Below are positions 26,176-35,489 of a DNA stretch of 64,000 bases, one piece after another. The DNA lies in contig CALVYT010000038.1 of assembly GCA_944372345.1 (NCBI GenBank), positions 1 to 64,000 of the forward strand, written 5' to 3'. Position numbers and translations under genes: made by a program. Each line of letters begins with the position of its first letter. Position 1 is the stretch's first letter. The notes beneath the pieces are model-generated. The model had not been told where the DNA came from, made no database searches, and worked only from the letters and a program-made list of their open reading frames with translations. This DNA is from an uncultured Clostridia bacterium. GTDB lineage: Bacteria; Bacillota; Clostridia; Christensenellales; Pumilibacteraceae.

Positions 26176-27168
26176 ATGGATCACAGAAAGGTCGTATACG
26201 AAATAGAGGACAAATACCTTTCGCCTTATGCGTGCAAGTCCGCGCAGACGAAAGGCAGACGTTTTCCGATAACGCCCTGTCTGATCAGGACGGATTTTCA
26301 GCGTGACCGCGACCGTATCATCCACTCCAAGGCGTTCCGCCGCTTAAAGCATAAGACGCAGGTGTTCCTCGCTCCCGAGGGCGACCACTACCGCACTCGC
26401 CTGACGCATACTCTCGAAGTGAGTCAGATCGCGCGGACGATAGCGCGAGCGCTGCGGATGAACGAAGATCTGACCGAAGCGATAAGCCTGGGGCACGACC
26501 TCGGTCATACGCCGTTCGGTCATGCGGGCGAGCGCGCTCTCGACAGGCGCATGCGCGAGTTCGACGGGTTCCGCCACGAAGCGCAGTCGCTGCGCGTCGC
26601 GGACGTGCTTGAAAGAATGAACCTGACCGAAGAGGTGCGCGACGGCATAGCCAATCACAGCCGCCGCGGAGATCCTTTGACGATAGAGGGAAAGATAGTC
26701 AGGATCAGCGACCAGATAGCGTATCTGAACCACGACGTGGACGACGCGATACGCGCGGGCGTGCTTTCGGCGGACGAACTGCCGGAGTCGGTGAAAAAAG
26801 GATTCGGCGACACGCACGGAAAGCGGATAGACTCTATGATCTCGGATATAATCGATAACAGCTACGGCAAGCCTGACGTCGCTCCGAGTGAGCGCGCTCG
26901 TCTGCTCACCGAAGAATTCCGCGATTTTATGTTCGAGAAAGTCTACGTTTCGCCGATAGCCAAAGCCGAAGAGGGAAAGGTAGACAACATAATATTCTTT
27001 ATGTTCGATTACTATCTTGCCCACGGCTCGGAAATACCGGAATACATACGCGACGCGTCGGAAAGCCCCGAACGCCGCGTGTGCGACTACATAGCCACGA
27101 TGACGGATAACTATCTCGTGCGGATGTTCGAGAAGATATATGTGCCGAAGGGCTGGGCGCTCATCTGA
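26176..27168 (+). CDS. dGTPase-like HD-domain triphosphohydrolase
   Basis: A 330-residue HD protein that should hydrolyse dNTPs to nucleoside and triphosphate. RDRIIHSKAFRRLKHKTQVF is the family entry motif. The HD metal residues lie in RLTHTLEVSQIAR and SLGHDLGHTPFGHAGE, and DQIAYLNHDVDD carries the last aspartate. GGGGG sits just before the ATG. It is 11 nt ahead of dnaG, an order common in Clostridia, and shares the strong promoter at 26101. Confidence 0.92.
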   Translation: MDHRKVVYEIEDKYLSPYACKSAQTKGRRFPITPCLIRTDFQRDRDRIIHSKAFRRLKHKTQVFLAPEGDHYRTRLTHTLEVSQIARTIARALRMNEDLTEAISLGHDLGHTPFGHAGERALDRRMREFDGFRHEAQSLRVADVLERMNLTEEVRDGIANHSRRGDPLTIEGKIVRISDQIAYLNHDVDDAIRAGVLSADELPESVKKGFGDTHGKRIDSMISDIIDNSYGKPDVAPSERARLLTEEFRDFMFEKVYVSPIAKAEEGKVDNIIFFMFDYYLAHGSEIPEYIRDASESPERRVCDYIATMTDNYLVRMFEKIYVPKGWALI

Positions 27169-27179
27169 AGAGGCGGAGA

Positions 27180-28922
27180 ATGGATTTCAGGGAATTTTGC
27201 AGTCGGCTGCTCGACAACACCGACATAGTCAAGTTGATATCCGGGTATGTGCCGCTCAAGCGCGCGGGCAATTCTTATAAGGCGTGCTGTCCGTTCCATA
27301 ACGAGCGCACGCCGTCGTTCAGCGTTGATCCGTCCAAACAGCTGTATCACTGTTTCGGCTGCGGCAAGGGCGGGAACGCCATCACGTTCCTTCGGGACAT
27401 AGAGAATATCGAAACGATAGACGCGGTGCGTATGCTCGCGGACGCGGCGCATATGGAGCTGCCGGCGTTTTCGGGGGATCGGCATTCGGGAATAAGCAAG
27501 GACAAGCGTCTGCGGCTTTACGGACTGATGCGGGAAGCCGCGCGGCACTACAACGCCAATCTGTCGCTGCCGGGTGCGCAGGTCGCCCGCGATTATATCG
27601 GGAAGCGCAAGCTGCCCCCGAACATAGTGACGCGTTTCGGGCTGGGCTATTCGCTGGGTTATACGGAAGTCCTGACCTATCTGAAAAGCAAGGGCTACAC
27701 CGAAGCGGAGATGAAGGAAGCGGGACTTGCGGATCTGTCCGGCGCGAGGTGGTACGACGTGTTTCACGGCAGACTGATCTTCCCGATAATAAGCAATACG
27801 GGAGAGGTCGTCGCGTTCGGCGGGCGCGCGCTGCAAAAGGACGTGCCCGCGAAATACCGCAACTCCACGCAGACGGCGATATTCGACAAGAGCAGGACGG
27901 TATACGCGCTCAACCTGCTGAAAAAGAAACGCCGCTCGGGTCCGCTGCCTTACGTCATTATGTGCGAGGGGTATATGGACGTTATTGCCCTGCACAAAGC
28001 GGGGTTTGACACCGCGGTGGCGAGCATGGGTACGGCGCTCACGGCGCAGCAGGCGCGGCAACTCAAAAACTATTCGGATAAAGTCATCATAAGCTACGAC
28101 GGCGATTCCGCCGGGCAGAAAGCGACTATGCGCGGACTGGACATACTGCGCGACAGCGGACTGACCGTCAAGGTTGCGCGGATGCCCGACGGGCTGGATC
28201 CGGACGAAGTGGTGAACAATATGGGCAGGGAAGCGTATGAACGGATATTGGAAGAAGCCGTACCGCTGACCGCCTACAAACTGGAAAATCTACGCGCGAA
28301 GTACGACCTTTCCGACAGGGACGACAAGACCAGATACGCGGCGGAAGCCGTAAGGTGCATAAAGCAGCTGGAAAATCCCGTCGAGCGGGAAGAGTATCTG
28401 CTCTCGGTCTCCGCGGAAACGGGGTACGACATAGGCGTGTTGCGCGCGCAGGCAAATGTGTTCGCGGGGGACGAGGAAAAGCGCGTCGAGCCGCCGCCGC
28501 TGCCCGAGGAGAAGCGGGACATAAGCGAAACGTATCTTCTCGCGGCGTATGTGGACGGCAGACCGTACGTCGATCCGGCGGATCTTACGGAGATATTCCC
28601 CGACGGATTCGAGCGCAATCTCGTGGATTCGGTCACGGACAGCAGACTGCGCGGCGTAAAAGACACTGCGGCGATGCTGTATACCGATCTTCCGGAGGGA
28701 CTGCACGGCAAACTGTCCGAAATACTGGAATTCGAACTGCCGTCGGTCGACGACGAAAAGATATACCGGTCGTGCGTGAAAAAACTCAAAATAGCGCGGC
28801 TGGAAAAGAAATGCAACGAACTCGCCGCGGAATACGACAGAACGAACGACGTCGAATTTCTGCGGATGAGCGGCGAATACAGACGGCGGATCAACGATCT
28901 GAGAGAAAACGGAGGCAACTGA
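27180..28922 (+). CDS. dnaG: DNA primase
   Basis: A 580-residue replicative primase. The CHC2 zinc finger is C37-P-F-H40 with C58-F-G-C61. The TOPRIM core has CEGYMDVIAL and ISYDGDSAG. The C-terminal ~170 residues, predicted helical, match the helicase-binding region in position. GGCGGAG precedes the ATG. The order dgt-dnaG-rpoD is the macromolecular-synthesis layout of many Clostridia. Nothing is missing from the catalytic core. Confidence 0.97.
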   Translation: MDFREFCSRLLDNTDIVKLISGYVPLKRAGNSYKACCPFHNERTPSFSVDPSKQLYHCFGCGKGGNAITFLRDIENIETIDAVRMLADAAHMELPAFSGDRHSGISKDKRLRLYGLMREAARHYNANLSLPGAQVARDYIGKRKLPPNIVTRFGLGYSLGYTEVLTYLKSKGYTEAEMKEAGLADLSGARWYDVFHGRLIFPIISNTGEVVAFGGRALQKDVPAKYRNSTQTAIFDKSRTVYALNLLKKKRRSGPLPYVIMCEGYMDVIALHKAGFDTAVASMGTALTAQQARQLKNYSDKVIISYDGDSAGQKATMRGLDILRDSGLTVKVARMPDGLDPDEVVNNMGREAYERILEEAVPLTAYKLENLRAKYDLSDRDDKTRYAAEAVRCIKQLENPVEREEYLLSVSAETGYDIGVLRAQANVFAGDEEKRVEPPPLPEEKRDISETYLLAAYVDGRPYVDPADLTEIFPDGFERNLVDSVTDSRLRGVKDTAAMLYTDLPEGLHGKLSEILEFELPSVDDEKIYRSCVKKLKIARLEKKCNELAAEYDRTNDVEFLRMSGEYRRRINDLRENGGN

Positions 28923-30050
28923 ATGAGCGAAAGCGAAAAAGAAACGACGCAGTCCGGCGTCGCGGCGAGAGAGCCGGTGCAGCTTAACGAAAAGATACAG
29001 AAAGAAGTGGCGAAGCTGATTTCCGTAGGCAAGCACCGCGGTAGCGTGACGTACGACGAAGTCGGCGAAAAGATAGCGATAGGGTGCGACGCGTCGGTAG
29101 ACGAGATAGAGGAAGTTCTCCGCATACTCGAAGAGAATCACATAGAAGTCAAGGACACGAAGATAGACATCGTCAAGGACGATTCCATCGACAAGCTGAT
29201 AAGCGACGCGACGATCTCCTCCGACGACCCTGTGAAGGTGTACCTCAAAGACATAGGCAGAGTGCCGCTTTTAACGGGCAACGAGGAAGTGGAGCTTGCG
29301 CAGAAAATGGCGGAGGGCGACGACGCGGCGAAAGCGCGCCTGTCCGAAGCCAACCTGCGTCTTGTCGTATCAATCGCAAAACGGTACGTCGGCAGAGGTA
29401 TGCTGTTCCTCGACCTCATCCAGGAAGGTAACCTCGGACTGATGAAAGCGGTGGAAAAATTCGACTACACCAAGGGATTCAGATTTTCGACGTATGCGAC
29501 GTGGTGGATACGCCAGGCGATAACGCGCGCGATAGCCGACCAGGCTCGCACGATACGCATACCCGTGCATATGGTGGAAACCATCAATAAGCTGACGCGC
29601 ACGACGAGGATACTGTTGCAGGAGCTGGGGCGCGATCCTACGCCGACGGAGATCGCCCGCGAAATGGGTATCAGCGAGGACAAGGTGCGCGAGATACAGA
29701 AGATCGCGCAGGATCCTGTTTCGCTTGAAACTCCGATAGGCGAGGAAGAGGACAGCCATCTCGGCGATTTCCTCGAAGACAACCACGTCACCAGCCCGCA
29801 GGACGAAGCGACGCATACCATGCTCAAAGAGGAGCTTATGAGTGTGCTCGAAACGCTGACCCCCCGCGAGCAGGCGGTCATCCGTCTGCGCTACGGTATC
29901 GACGGCTCCCACCCGAGAACGCTCGAAGAAGTGGGCAAGCGTTTCGGAGTCACCCGCGAGCGCATAAGGCAGATCGAAGCCAAGGCGCTCCGCAAGCTCC
30001 GCAATCCCGCGCGCAGCAAGCGGCTCAAAAGTTTCTATTCGGAAAGTTGA
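28923..30050 (+). CDS. rpoD: Primary sigma factor RpoD (SigA)
   Basis: A 375-residue housekeeping sigma-70 factor. [17 protein letters not shown] marks region 1.2. Region 2 has [36 protein letters not shown] and [13 protein letters not shown]. Region 4.2 is [20 protein letters not shown]. The promoters seen across this window (TTGACA/TATAAT with 17-bp spacers) fit this factor. GGAGG lies 10 nt before the ATG, which directly follows the dnaG stop. The N-terminal region 1.1 is short. Confidence 0.97.
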   Translation: MSESEKETTQSGVAAREPVQLNEKIQKEVAKLISVGKHRGSVTYDEVGEKIAIGCDASVDEIEEVLRILEENHIEVKDTKIDIVKDDSIDKLISDATISSDDPVKVYLKDIGRVPLLTGNEEVELAQKMAEGDDAAKARLSEANLRLVVSIAKRYVGRGMLFLDLIQEGNLGLMKAVEKFDYTKGFRFSTYATWWIRQAITRAIADQARTIRIPVHMVETINKLTRTTRILLQELGRDPTPTEIAREMGISEDKVREIQKIAQDPVSLETPIGEEEDSHLGDFLEDNHVTSPQDEATHTMLKEELMSVLETLTPREQAVIRLRYGIDGSHPRTLEEVGKRFGVTRERIRQIEAKALRKLRNPARSKRLKSFYSES

Positions 30051-30664
30051 GATCGGAAACGATAATAAGCGCGGTCGGAAAAGCGGACGTTCTCGCCGAA
30101 GTGGGCTGCGACCACGCGAAGCTGACGGAGCTTGCGCTCGAACGCGGGCTTTGCGGCAGAGCCGTGGTGTCCGACATAAGCGCGAAGTGCTTGGAAAAGG
30201 CTGAAAAGACGCTGCGACGGTTCGGCGCGCGCGTGACTTACGTCGTTTTCGACGGAGTGCCGCCCGAAGCGGAACGCGCAGACGTCATCCTGATCTGCGG
30301 GATGGGCGGCAACGTAATGAGCGGCATTTTGTCGCGCTACCGCGGCGAAGCGCGGCTCGTGCTGTCGCCGCAAGGGCGGGCGGACCTCGTGAGGCGGGCG
30401 CTCGCCGATAACGGATATGCAATAGACCGCGACGAGTGTTTCGAAGCGGACGGTAAGTTTTACGACCTCATCGCGGCGGGAAAAGGCGCGTTCAGCCCCG
30501 ACCCGATGCAGGCGGAATTCGGTACGTTCTGGCAAAAGCCGACGGACGCGCTCGTAAAACGGCTGACGGTGCGGCTGAACAAGCTGCGCGGCGGCGGAGA
30601 ACGGACGGCGGAGGAAGCGGAACGGATCGCGGAGGTGCTGAAATGGCGGACAGATCGGACATAA
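30047..30664 (+). CDS. trmK: tRNA (adenine-22 N1)-methyltransferase TrmK
   Basis: A 205-residue SAM methyltransferase of the TrmK family, which makes m1A22 in t[20 protein letters not shown] is the SAM motif, [13 protein letters not shown] the catalytic-face motif, and [16 protein letters not shown] the downstream block. The start is a TTG that overlaps the rpoD stop as TTGA, with GGAAAG upstream. The order rpoD-trmK-nif3 is widespread in Bacillota. Confidence 0.9.
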   Translation: MRSETIISAVGKADVLAEVGCDHAKLTELALERGLCGRAVVSDISAKCLEKAEKTLRRFGARVTYVVFDGVPPEAERADVILICGMGGNVMSGILSRYRGEARLVLSPQGRADLVRRALADNGYAIDRDECFEADGKFYDLIAAGKGAFSPDPMQAEFGTFWQKPTDALVKRLTVRLNKLRGGGERTAEEAERIAEVLKWRTDRT

Positions 30665-31458
30665 TAGCGCTTATGCGCCGTTTTGCGCCCGAAAGCGCGA
30701 CTGAGCCGGGCTTTTCCGACAACGTGGGACTGCTCGTCGGCAGCGCGCGCGGCGTGTGCGGGCGCGTATTGCTCTGCCTTGACTGCACCGAGCGCGCGGT
30801 TGAAGAAGCTGCGGCAAAAGGCTGCTCGCTCATCGTGGCGCACCATCCGCTCATATTCCGTTCGGTCTCGCGCGTTACCGACGAAACGCCGACGGGAAGA
30901 GCTGTGCTCGCGGCGGCGCGGCTGAACGTGTCCGTATATTGCGCGCATACCAACCTCGATTTCTGCGACGGCGGACTTAACGACTTTGCGGCGGAGACCG
31001 CGGGATTGAAAAACGTGCGTCCGATGACGACGGACGGCGGGATAAAAGTGGGGAGAACGGGCGACCTGCCCGCGCCGACGACGGCGGCGCGGCTTGCCGC
31101 GAAGTGCGCGGAAGCGTTCGGCGATCCGCGGGCGGCGGTCGCGGGTGACGGAAGCAAGACCGTGCGCGCCGCCGCGATAGTGAACGGCGGAGGCGGCGAC
31201 ATAGAATTTCTGAAACTCGCAGCGGAGTCGGGCGCGGACTGTTACATAACGGGCGACGTGCCTCATCACGTCGCGCTGTATGCGGCTGAGAGCGGTATGC
31301 CCGTAATCATCGTGCAGCATTACGCGACGGAAAGAATATATATAAGCAGGCTTAAAGACATATTGACGGAAGCTGCCCGCGCCTGCGGGCTGGATGCGGA
31401 GTTCATCGTGAGCGAGAGCGAGCGCGATCCCGTAACGACCGTAACGGAGGAACTATGA
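30643..31458 (+). CDS. Nif3-like dinuclear metal-centre protein
   Basis: A 271-residue Nif3/YqfO family protein. GFSDNVGLLVGS, IVAHHPLIFRSVSRV and CAHTNLDF supply the first metal ligands, and DVPHHVALYAAESGMPVIIVQHYATE the last. The fold is sure but the cellular role is not settled for the family. A role with the neighbouring tRNA methyltransferase has been suggested by this conserved gene order. It lacks the long insert domain found in some YqfO proteins. The start lies inside trmK by 22 nt. Confidence 0.9.
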   Translation: MADRSDIIALMRRFAPESATEPGFSDNVGLLVGSARGVCGRVLLCLDCTERAVEEAAAKGCSLIVAHHPLIFRSVSRVTDETPTGRAVLAAARLNVSVYCAHTNLDFCDGGLNDFAAETAGLKNVRPMTTDGGIKVGRTGDLPAPTTAARLAAKCAEAFGDPRAAVAGDGSKTVRAAAIVNGGGGDIEFLKLAAESGADCYITGDVPHHVALYAAESGMPVIIVQHYATERIYISRLKDILTEAARACGLDAEFIVSESERDPVTTVTEEL

Positions 31459-32168
31459 AAGATCTGAGTAAGATATTGGAATACCAGAAGCTGGACATTG
31501 AACTGAAAAAGACGGACAGCGAATTCAACGCCAACGCAGACAAAAAGAAGCTGGATTCGGCTAAAAACGAATTCAACGCGGTGCAGAAAGGCTTTAACGC
31601 GGACGTAGCCGAAGCGGAGCGTCTTGCGGCGGAAACGGAGCGCGCGTACGCCGACGCCACGGCTGCGGGAAAGCGCGTCGAGGAACTGGAAAAGGCGTTC
31701 GCTGCGGCTGCGGACGACGCGGCGAAAGCCGCGCTCCTGCCGTCTATGGAAACGGAGAAATCACGGCTGGACAGTCTGAAAAACAAAGTCACGAACAACA
31801 TAGAGCGCATAAAGAAGCTGCTTGCGACGATAACGCAGAAGCAGCACGAGAAGAAGAATATCAAAACGGAGTTTGACCGGATCAAGGCTTTGCTCGAAAA
31901 GCAGCTCGCGGAGATCCGTCCGCGCCGCGAAGAGATAAAGAAGCGTATGCGCGAACTGCGTGAAAGTACGGACAAGGAACTTATGGAAACGTATGTTCTC
32001 TGCCGCAAGGACGGAGTGCCGCTGCCGGTGTTCGTCGAAGCGCAGAGCAGCGGGAACGGATACGCCTGCCGCTGCGGAATGACGTTCTCGCCGAGCGGCG
32101 CGAGCAAGTTGAAAAACGACGGTTTCTGCAGGTGCGAGACCTGCCGCCGTATAGTCTATATCAAGTAA
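31455..32168 (+). CDS. Coiled-coil protein with C4 zinc ribbon
   Basis: A 237-residue protein. Residues 1-175 form a long alanine- and charge-rich coiled coil. The C-terminus has a zinc ribbon with CRCG and CRCETCRR (about 203-233). Such proteins follow nif3 in many bacteria. They resemble RNase-HI-associated or flagellar-type zinc-ribbon proteins, and their role is poorly defined. The ATG overlaps the nif3-like stop. Confidence 0.8.
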   Translation: MKDLSKILEYQKLDIELKKTDSEFNANADKKKLDSAKNEFNAVQKGFNADVAEAERLAAETERAYADATAAGKRVEELEKAFAAAADDAAKAALLPSMETEKSRLDSLKNKVTNNIERIKKLLATITQKQHEKKNIKTEFDRIKALLEKQLAEIRPRREEIKKRMRELRESTDKELMETYVLCRKDGVPLPVFVEAQSSGNGYACRCGMTFSPSGASKLKNDGFCRCETCRRIVYIK

Positions 32169-32182
32169 TAAGGGGGAAAGCT

Positions 32183-33055
32183 ATGGTAAGGAAAGGAGTA
32201 ATTCTTTGCGGCGGACAGGGCACGCGCTTTCTTCCCGCGACGAAAGCGCTGCCGAAGGAAATGCTGCCCGTCGTGGATACGCCCGTACTGCAATACATAG
32301 TCGACGAAATGATCGACAGCGGCATATCCGACATCTGTATCGTCATTTCTCCGGGAAAAGAGGAGATAGTCAGGTATTTCTCGCCCAAAGGCAAACTGGA
32401 AAAGACGCTGCGCAAAAAGGGCGACGAGCGGGGCATAGCCGCGCTCCACAGCATAAACAAGGGCGCGCGGTTCATATTCGCGGTGCAGAAATACCCCAAA
32501 GGCATGGCGGACGCGCTGCTCAAAGCGCGCGAGTTCATCGGCAACGAGCCGTTCGTGCTTTCGACGGGCGACGACCTCGTGCGGGCGGACGTACCCGTTT
32601 CCGCACAGCTCATCGAGGCGTTCGACAAGGGCTGCGACGCCGTCATCGGCGGGCAGATGGTAACGCCCGACAAAATACACCTTTACGGCAGCGCGGAGCT
32701 CGGCGGGCATATGTTCGGCGACGAGCGGGCTTACGAGTGCAAGCGGCTCGTGGAAAAGCCGAAGAGCGCGGAGGACGCGCCCAGCCTTTTCGCCGCCCTC
32801 GGCAGGTATGTGCTCGGACCGCGCATATTCGACAAGATAGGAATGATAACGCCGGACAAAAAGGGCGAGTTGCAGATCACCGACGCGCTCGGGCTTATGT
32901 GCGGCGACGGCAGAGTGTGCGCGTATGACTTCGAGGGCTACCGCTACGATATGGGCAGTAAGGCGGGAGCGGTGCAGGCGACGATCAGCTTCGCGCTCCG
33001 CCACCCAGAAACGAAAGACGAAACGCTGGCGTTTCTGCGCTCTCTCGAATTATGA
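32183..33055 (+). CDS. galU: UTP-glucose-1-phosphate uridylyltransferase
   Basis: A 290-residue enzyme making UDP-glucose for wall and surface polymers. GVILCGGQGTRFLPATKALPKEMLPV is the nucleotide-binding signature. VEKPKS and GKGELQITDAL-like segments (here DKKGELQITDALG) complete the family pattern. ATG 32183 follows AGGGGGAAAG; a longer frame upstream would run into the zinc-ribbon gene. It overlaps the next gene by 4 nt. Confidence 0.93.
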   Translation: MVRKGVILCGGQGTRFLPATKALPKEMLPVVDTPVLQYIVDEMIDSGISDICIVISPGKEEIVRYFSPKGKLEKTLRKKGDERGIAALHSINKGARFIFAVQKYPKGMADALLKAREFIGNEPFVLSTGDDLVRADVPVSAQLIEAFDKGCDAVIGGQMVTPDKIHLYGSAELGGHMFGDERAYECKRLVEKPKSAEDAPSLFAALGRYVLGPRIFDKIGMITPDKKGELQITDALGLMCGDGRVCAYDFEGYRYDMGSKAGAVQATISFALRHPETKDETLAFLRSLEL

Positions 33056-33690
33056 CGGTAAACGCGCTCACATTCGATGAAAACATACTTTCCGCAAGCG
33101 GCTCCGCGCCCTGCGGAAAGATATTTTATGCAGGAAGCGGCAGGCTTTTTGACGAACGGGTCGTACATTTCGTGACCGCGGGCAGCGGCGCAAAGTACGA
33201 ACTCGGCGACGGGGTATATCTGCCGTCCGTTATGGACGACGCCGCCGCGGACGAGGCGATAGAGCGCGCCGCGGAGGGCAGGAGGATAATAATATCCGCC
33301 TGCGTCACGCTGGACGAGGTAGGGACGTGCGACAAGAAATACGGCGCGACGCCCGTCGGGCTCGCCCATAAGCTGGGTCTGCTCGGCGAGTCGACGTATA
33401 TCGCGGGCGGGGTGTATCTCGACAAGGATGACATAGACCTCATCGTGCAGTCGGGCGCGAAAGTGATCCTCACGCCGTCGGACAGTATGGGCTTCGGCTG
33501 CGGCATACCGCCGCTGCGTATGCTCGAAACTCTCGGCGCGCGCGTCCTGCTCGGCACGGGCAGCGGAAGATTCAACGCCGAAGCCGACCTCGGCTTCGAG
33601 CGCAGACTGATGCTCCTCGCCGCGTCGGGCATGCTATGCACTCCCGACCCGGTGAGCGCAGATTTTCTGGTGCGTATGACGGAGGAGTGA
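33052..33690 (+). CDS. Metal-less amidohydrolase-like protein
   Basis: A 212-residue protein resembling only the C-terminal half of the TrzN/deaminase branch of amidohydrolases. TPVGLAHKLGLLGESTYIAGGVYLDKDDIDL mirrors the usual '..GLL...laH.vhld..di.l' block, and ILTPSDSMGFGCGIPPLRMLE mirrors '.cP.SN..l..G..P...l'. The expected metal histidine is replaced by glycine (IAGG) and the catalytic aspartate in GTD by GTG. No N-terminal HxH site exists. It looks like an inactive relative or a small divergent protein. It is coupled to galU and to the acetyltransferase after it. Confidence 0.55.
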   Translation: MTVNALTFDENILSASGSAPCGKIFYAGSGRLFDERVVHFVTAGSGAKYELGDGVYLPSVMDDAAADEAIERAAEGRRIIISACVTLDEVGTCDKKYGATPVGLAHKLGLLGESTYIAGGVYLDKDDIDLIVQSGAKVILTPSDSMGFGCGIPPLRMLETLGARVLLGTGSGRFNAEADLGFERRLMLLAASGMLCTPDPVSADFLVRMTEE

Positions 33691-33692
33691 CG

Positions 33693-34319
33693 ATGCCCGA
33701 CCCGAACGTACTGATACCCAACGAAAAGATAAAAAGCCTGCGTTTCATCAGGAACGAGATCACCCGTCCGAACATAATCGCGGGGGATTACACATACTAC
33801 GACGATCCCGATCCGACGGTCACGTTCGAGAGCCGCGTCACTCATCACTATCCGTTTATCGGCGATAAGCTGATCATAGGCAAATTCTGCGCGATAGCCA
33901 AAGGCGTGGAGTTCGTGATGAACGGAGCGAACCACCGTATGAACGGCGCGACTACCTATCCGTTCAATATCATCGGCGGAGAATGGGAGCGTTTCGCGCC
34001 CGCCCTTTCCGACCTGCCGATAAAAGGCGACACGGTGGTGGGCAACGATGTGTGGATAGGGCAGAACGTGACGATCCTTCCCGGAGTGCATATCGGCGAC
34101 GGAGCGGTGATAGGCGCCAATTCCGTGGTAGCCTCCGACGTGCCGGCATACGCCGTCGCGGCGGGCGATCCGTGCAGGGTCGTGCGTATGCGTTTCGACG
34201 GCGAAAAGATCGCGCTGCTGCTCGCTCTTAAATGGTGGGACTGGAGCGAAGAGAAGATAACGGCAAATCTCGGCGCGCTCTGTTCGGGAGATTTCGACGC
34301 GCTCGGTAAACTTTTGTGA
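33693..34319 (+). CDS. CatB/Vat-type hexapeptide O-acetyltransferase
   Basis: A 208-residue left-handed beta-helix acetyltransferase. GKFCAIAKGVEFVMNGANHRM and GDTVVGNDVWIGQNVTILPGVHIG are the hexapeptide repeats, and NHRM carries the catalytic histidine. KWWDWSEEKI near the C-terminus is typical of the CatB/Vat antibiotic-acetyltransferase group. Many chromosomal members act on sugars instead. GGAGGAG lies 5 nt before the ATG, which decides the start. It is the last gene before two tandem terminators. Confidence 0.87.
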   Translation: MPDPNVLIPNEKIKSLRFIRNEITRPNIIAGDYTYYDDPDPTVTFESRVTHHYPFIGDKLIIGKFCAIAKGVEFVMNGANHRMNGATTYPFNIIGGEWERFAPALSDLPIKGDTVVGNDVWIGQNVTILPGVHIGDGAVIGANSVVASDVPAYAVAAGDPCRVVRMRFDGEKIALLLALKWWDWSEEKITANLGALCSGDFDALGKLL

Positions 34320-34350
34320 AATTTGAAGTCAGCCCTTTCGGGGCGTAAGA

Positions 34351-34389
34351 GGCGGCGCGTCCGATATTCGGGCGCGCCGCCCGCTTTTT
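34351..34389 (+). terminator. Terminator of the dnaG-galU-acetyltransferase operon
   Basis: A 13-pair GC-rich stem (34351-34363 with 34369-34381, one G-T pair) followed by CGCTTTTTG. Confidence 0.92.
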
Positions 34390-34425
34390 GTCTGTTCGTT
34401 ATCTGTTTTTGATAATATATCCCTC

Positions 34426-34450
34426 CGCTGTCATTTTTGACAGCGTTTTT
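34426..34450 (+). terminator. Second tandem terminator
   Basis: CGCTGTCA (34426-34433) pairs with TGACAGCG (34438-34445), followed by TTTTT. It insulates the surface-protein operon from read-through. Confidence 0.85.
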
Positions 34451-34503
34451 CGTATGCGCGGAATAAGAAACGGGAGAAAACGACATAATACGACAAAAAT
34501 GAG

Positions 34504-34532
34504 TTGACAATATAGTGTAAATATGCTACATT
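34504..34532 (+). promoter_or_regulatory. Promoter of the SipW surface-protein operon
   Basis: TTGACA (34504-34509), a 17-bp spacer and TACATT (34527-34532). It places the transcript start near 34540, ahead of the GTG at 34582. Confidence 0.75.
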
Positions 34533-34581
34533 GAGGCGTAAAGCCCTATGCGGGAAATGCGTCGGGCGGTCGGAGGGCGAA

Positions 34582-35379
34582 GTGGGCGAAACGACGGCGA
34601 AAAGAAAAAGAACGAAAGGCGAGATAGCGAGCATAGTCGTTCTCATAGTTCTCGCCGTGCTGCTCGTTCCCGTGCTGGCGATAAATCTGACGCTCATCAT
34701 CAAAGGCGCGGCATATCCCGATACGCCGCCTTCGGTGTTCGGCGTCGCGCCCATGGCGGTGACGAGCGGCTCTATGGACGGCGACAAAGAGGATAGTTTC
34801 GCCAAAGGCTCGCTGATATTCGTCGACCTGCTTTCGGACGAGGAGAAACAGGAGCTTGCCGTCGGGGACGTAGTGACGTTCCGCGCGTCGGGCACGTTCG
34901 TCACTCATCGCGTGATCTCGCTCGTAAGAGAGGACGGCGACGGCTCTCCCGTGGTGTCCGTCATAACGCAGGGCGACGCCAACGACGCGGCGGACTCCGC
35001 GACTCCGATAGAGAACGTCGTCGGCAGGTGCACGGGCAGTATCGGCGGGCTGGGCGCGTTCTCCGTGTTTTTGCAGACCCCCGTGGGCATAATAGTGGTG
35101 ATAGGCGTGCCGGTAGCCGCATATATCGTATATGACGTTGTCAGGATAACGCTCGCCCGCAGAAAGGAAAAAGCGGAGGAAGCCGCGTCGGCTGCGTCCG
35201 CCGAAAGCGACAAGGACGAGGAGATCCGCCGCCTGCGCGCAATGCTCGCGGAAAAGAACGGCGGCAGCGAAAACGTCGGAAACTCCGACGCGGGCGATAC
35301 GGAAAGCCGGGACGAAAACGAAAATACGGAAAGCTCCGAAAAGAGCGGAACGGAAGATAACAAAGAAGATAATAAATAA
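34582..35379 (+). CDS. sipW: SipW-type signal peptidase I, first copy
   Basis: A 265-residue ER/archaeal-type signal peptidase (S26B). One N-terminal membrane helix (IASIVVLIVLAVLLVPVLAIN) precedes the catalytic serine in VTSGSMDGDKED, the histidine in FVTHRVISL and the aspartate region QGDANDAADS. A second helix (VGIIVVIGVPVAAYIVYDVV) and an acidic cytoplasmic tail follow. The tail (EEIRRLRAMLAEK, then E/S/D/N-rich) is longer than in Bacillus SipW. GTG 34582 was chosen for its GGAGG site; an in-frame TTG at 34531 lies inside the promoter. It should process the exported proteins encoded next. Confidence 0.87.
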   Translation: MGETTAKRKRTKGEIASIVVLIVLAVLLVPVLAINLTLIIKGAAYPDTPPSVFGVAPMAVTSGSMDGDKEDSFAKGSLIFVDLLSDEEKQELAVGDVVTFRASGTFVTHRVISLVREDGDGSPVVSVITQGDANDAADSATPIENVVGRCTGSIGGLGAFSVFLQTPVGIIVVIGVPVAAYIVYDVVRITLARRKEKAEEAASAASAESDKDEEIRRLRAMLAEKNGGSENVGNSDAGDTESRDENENTESSEKSGTEDNKEDNK

Positions 35380-35407
35380 TATACGGGTATTATACGGGTG
35401 TTTTTCG

Positions 35408-35443
35408 GCGGACGCGCGTCCGCGTGCCGCATATGCGTGCCGC
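35408..35443 (+). promoter_or_regulatory. Intercistronic palindrome before the major exported protein
   Basis: A perfect 16-bp palindrome GCGGACGCGCGTCCGC (35408-35423) is followed by two copies of GCGTGCCGC (35422-35430, 35435-35443). They lie in the 110-nt gap ahead of a very strong ribosome site and may stabilise the downstream message. Confidence 0.5.
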
Positions 35444-35489
35444 GCGCCGTCGGGATACATAAATAATCGATCCTTACAGGAGGAATGCT

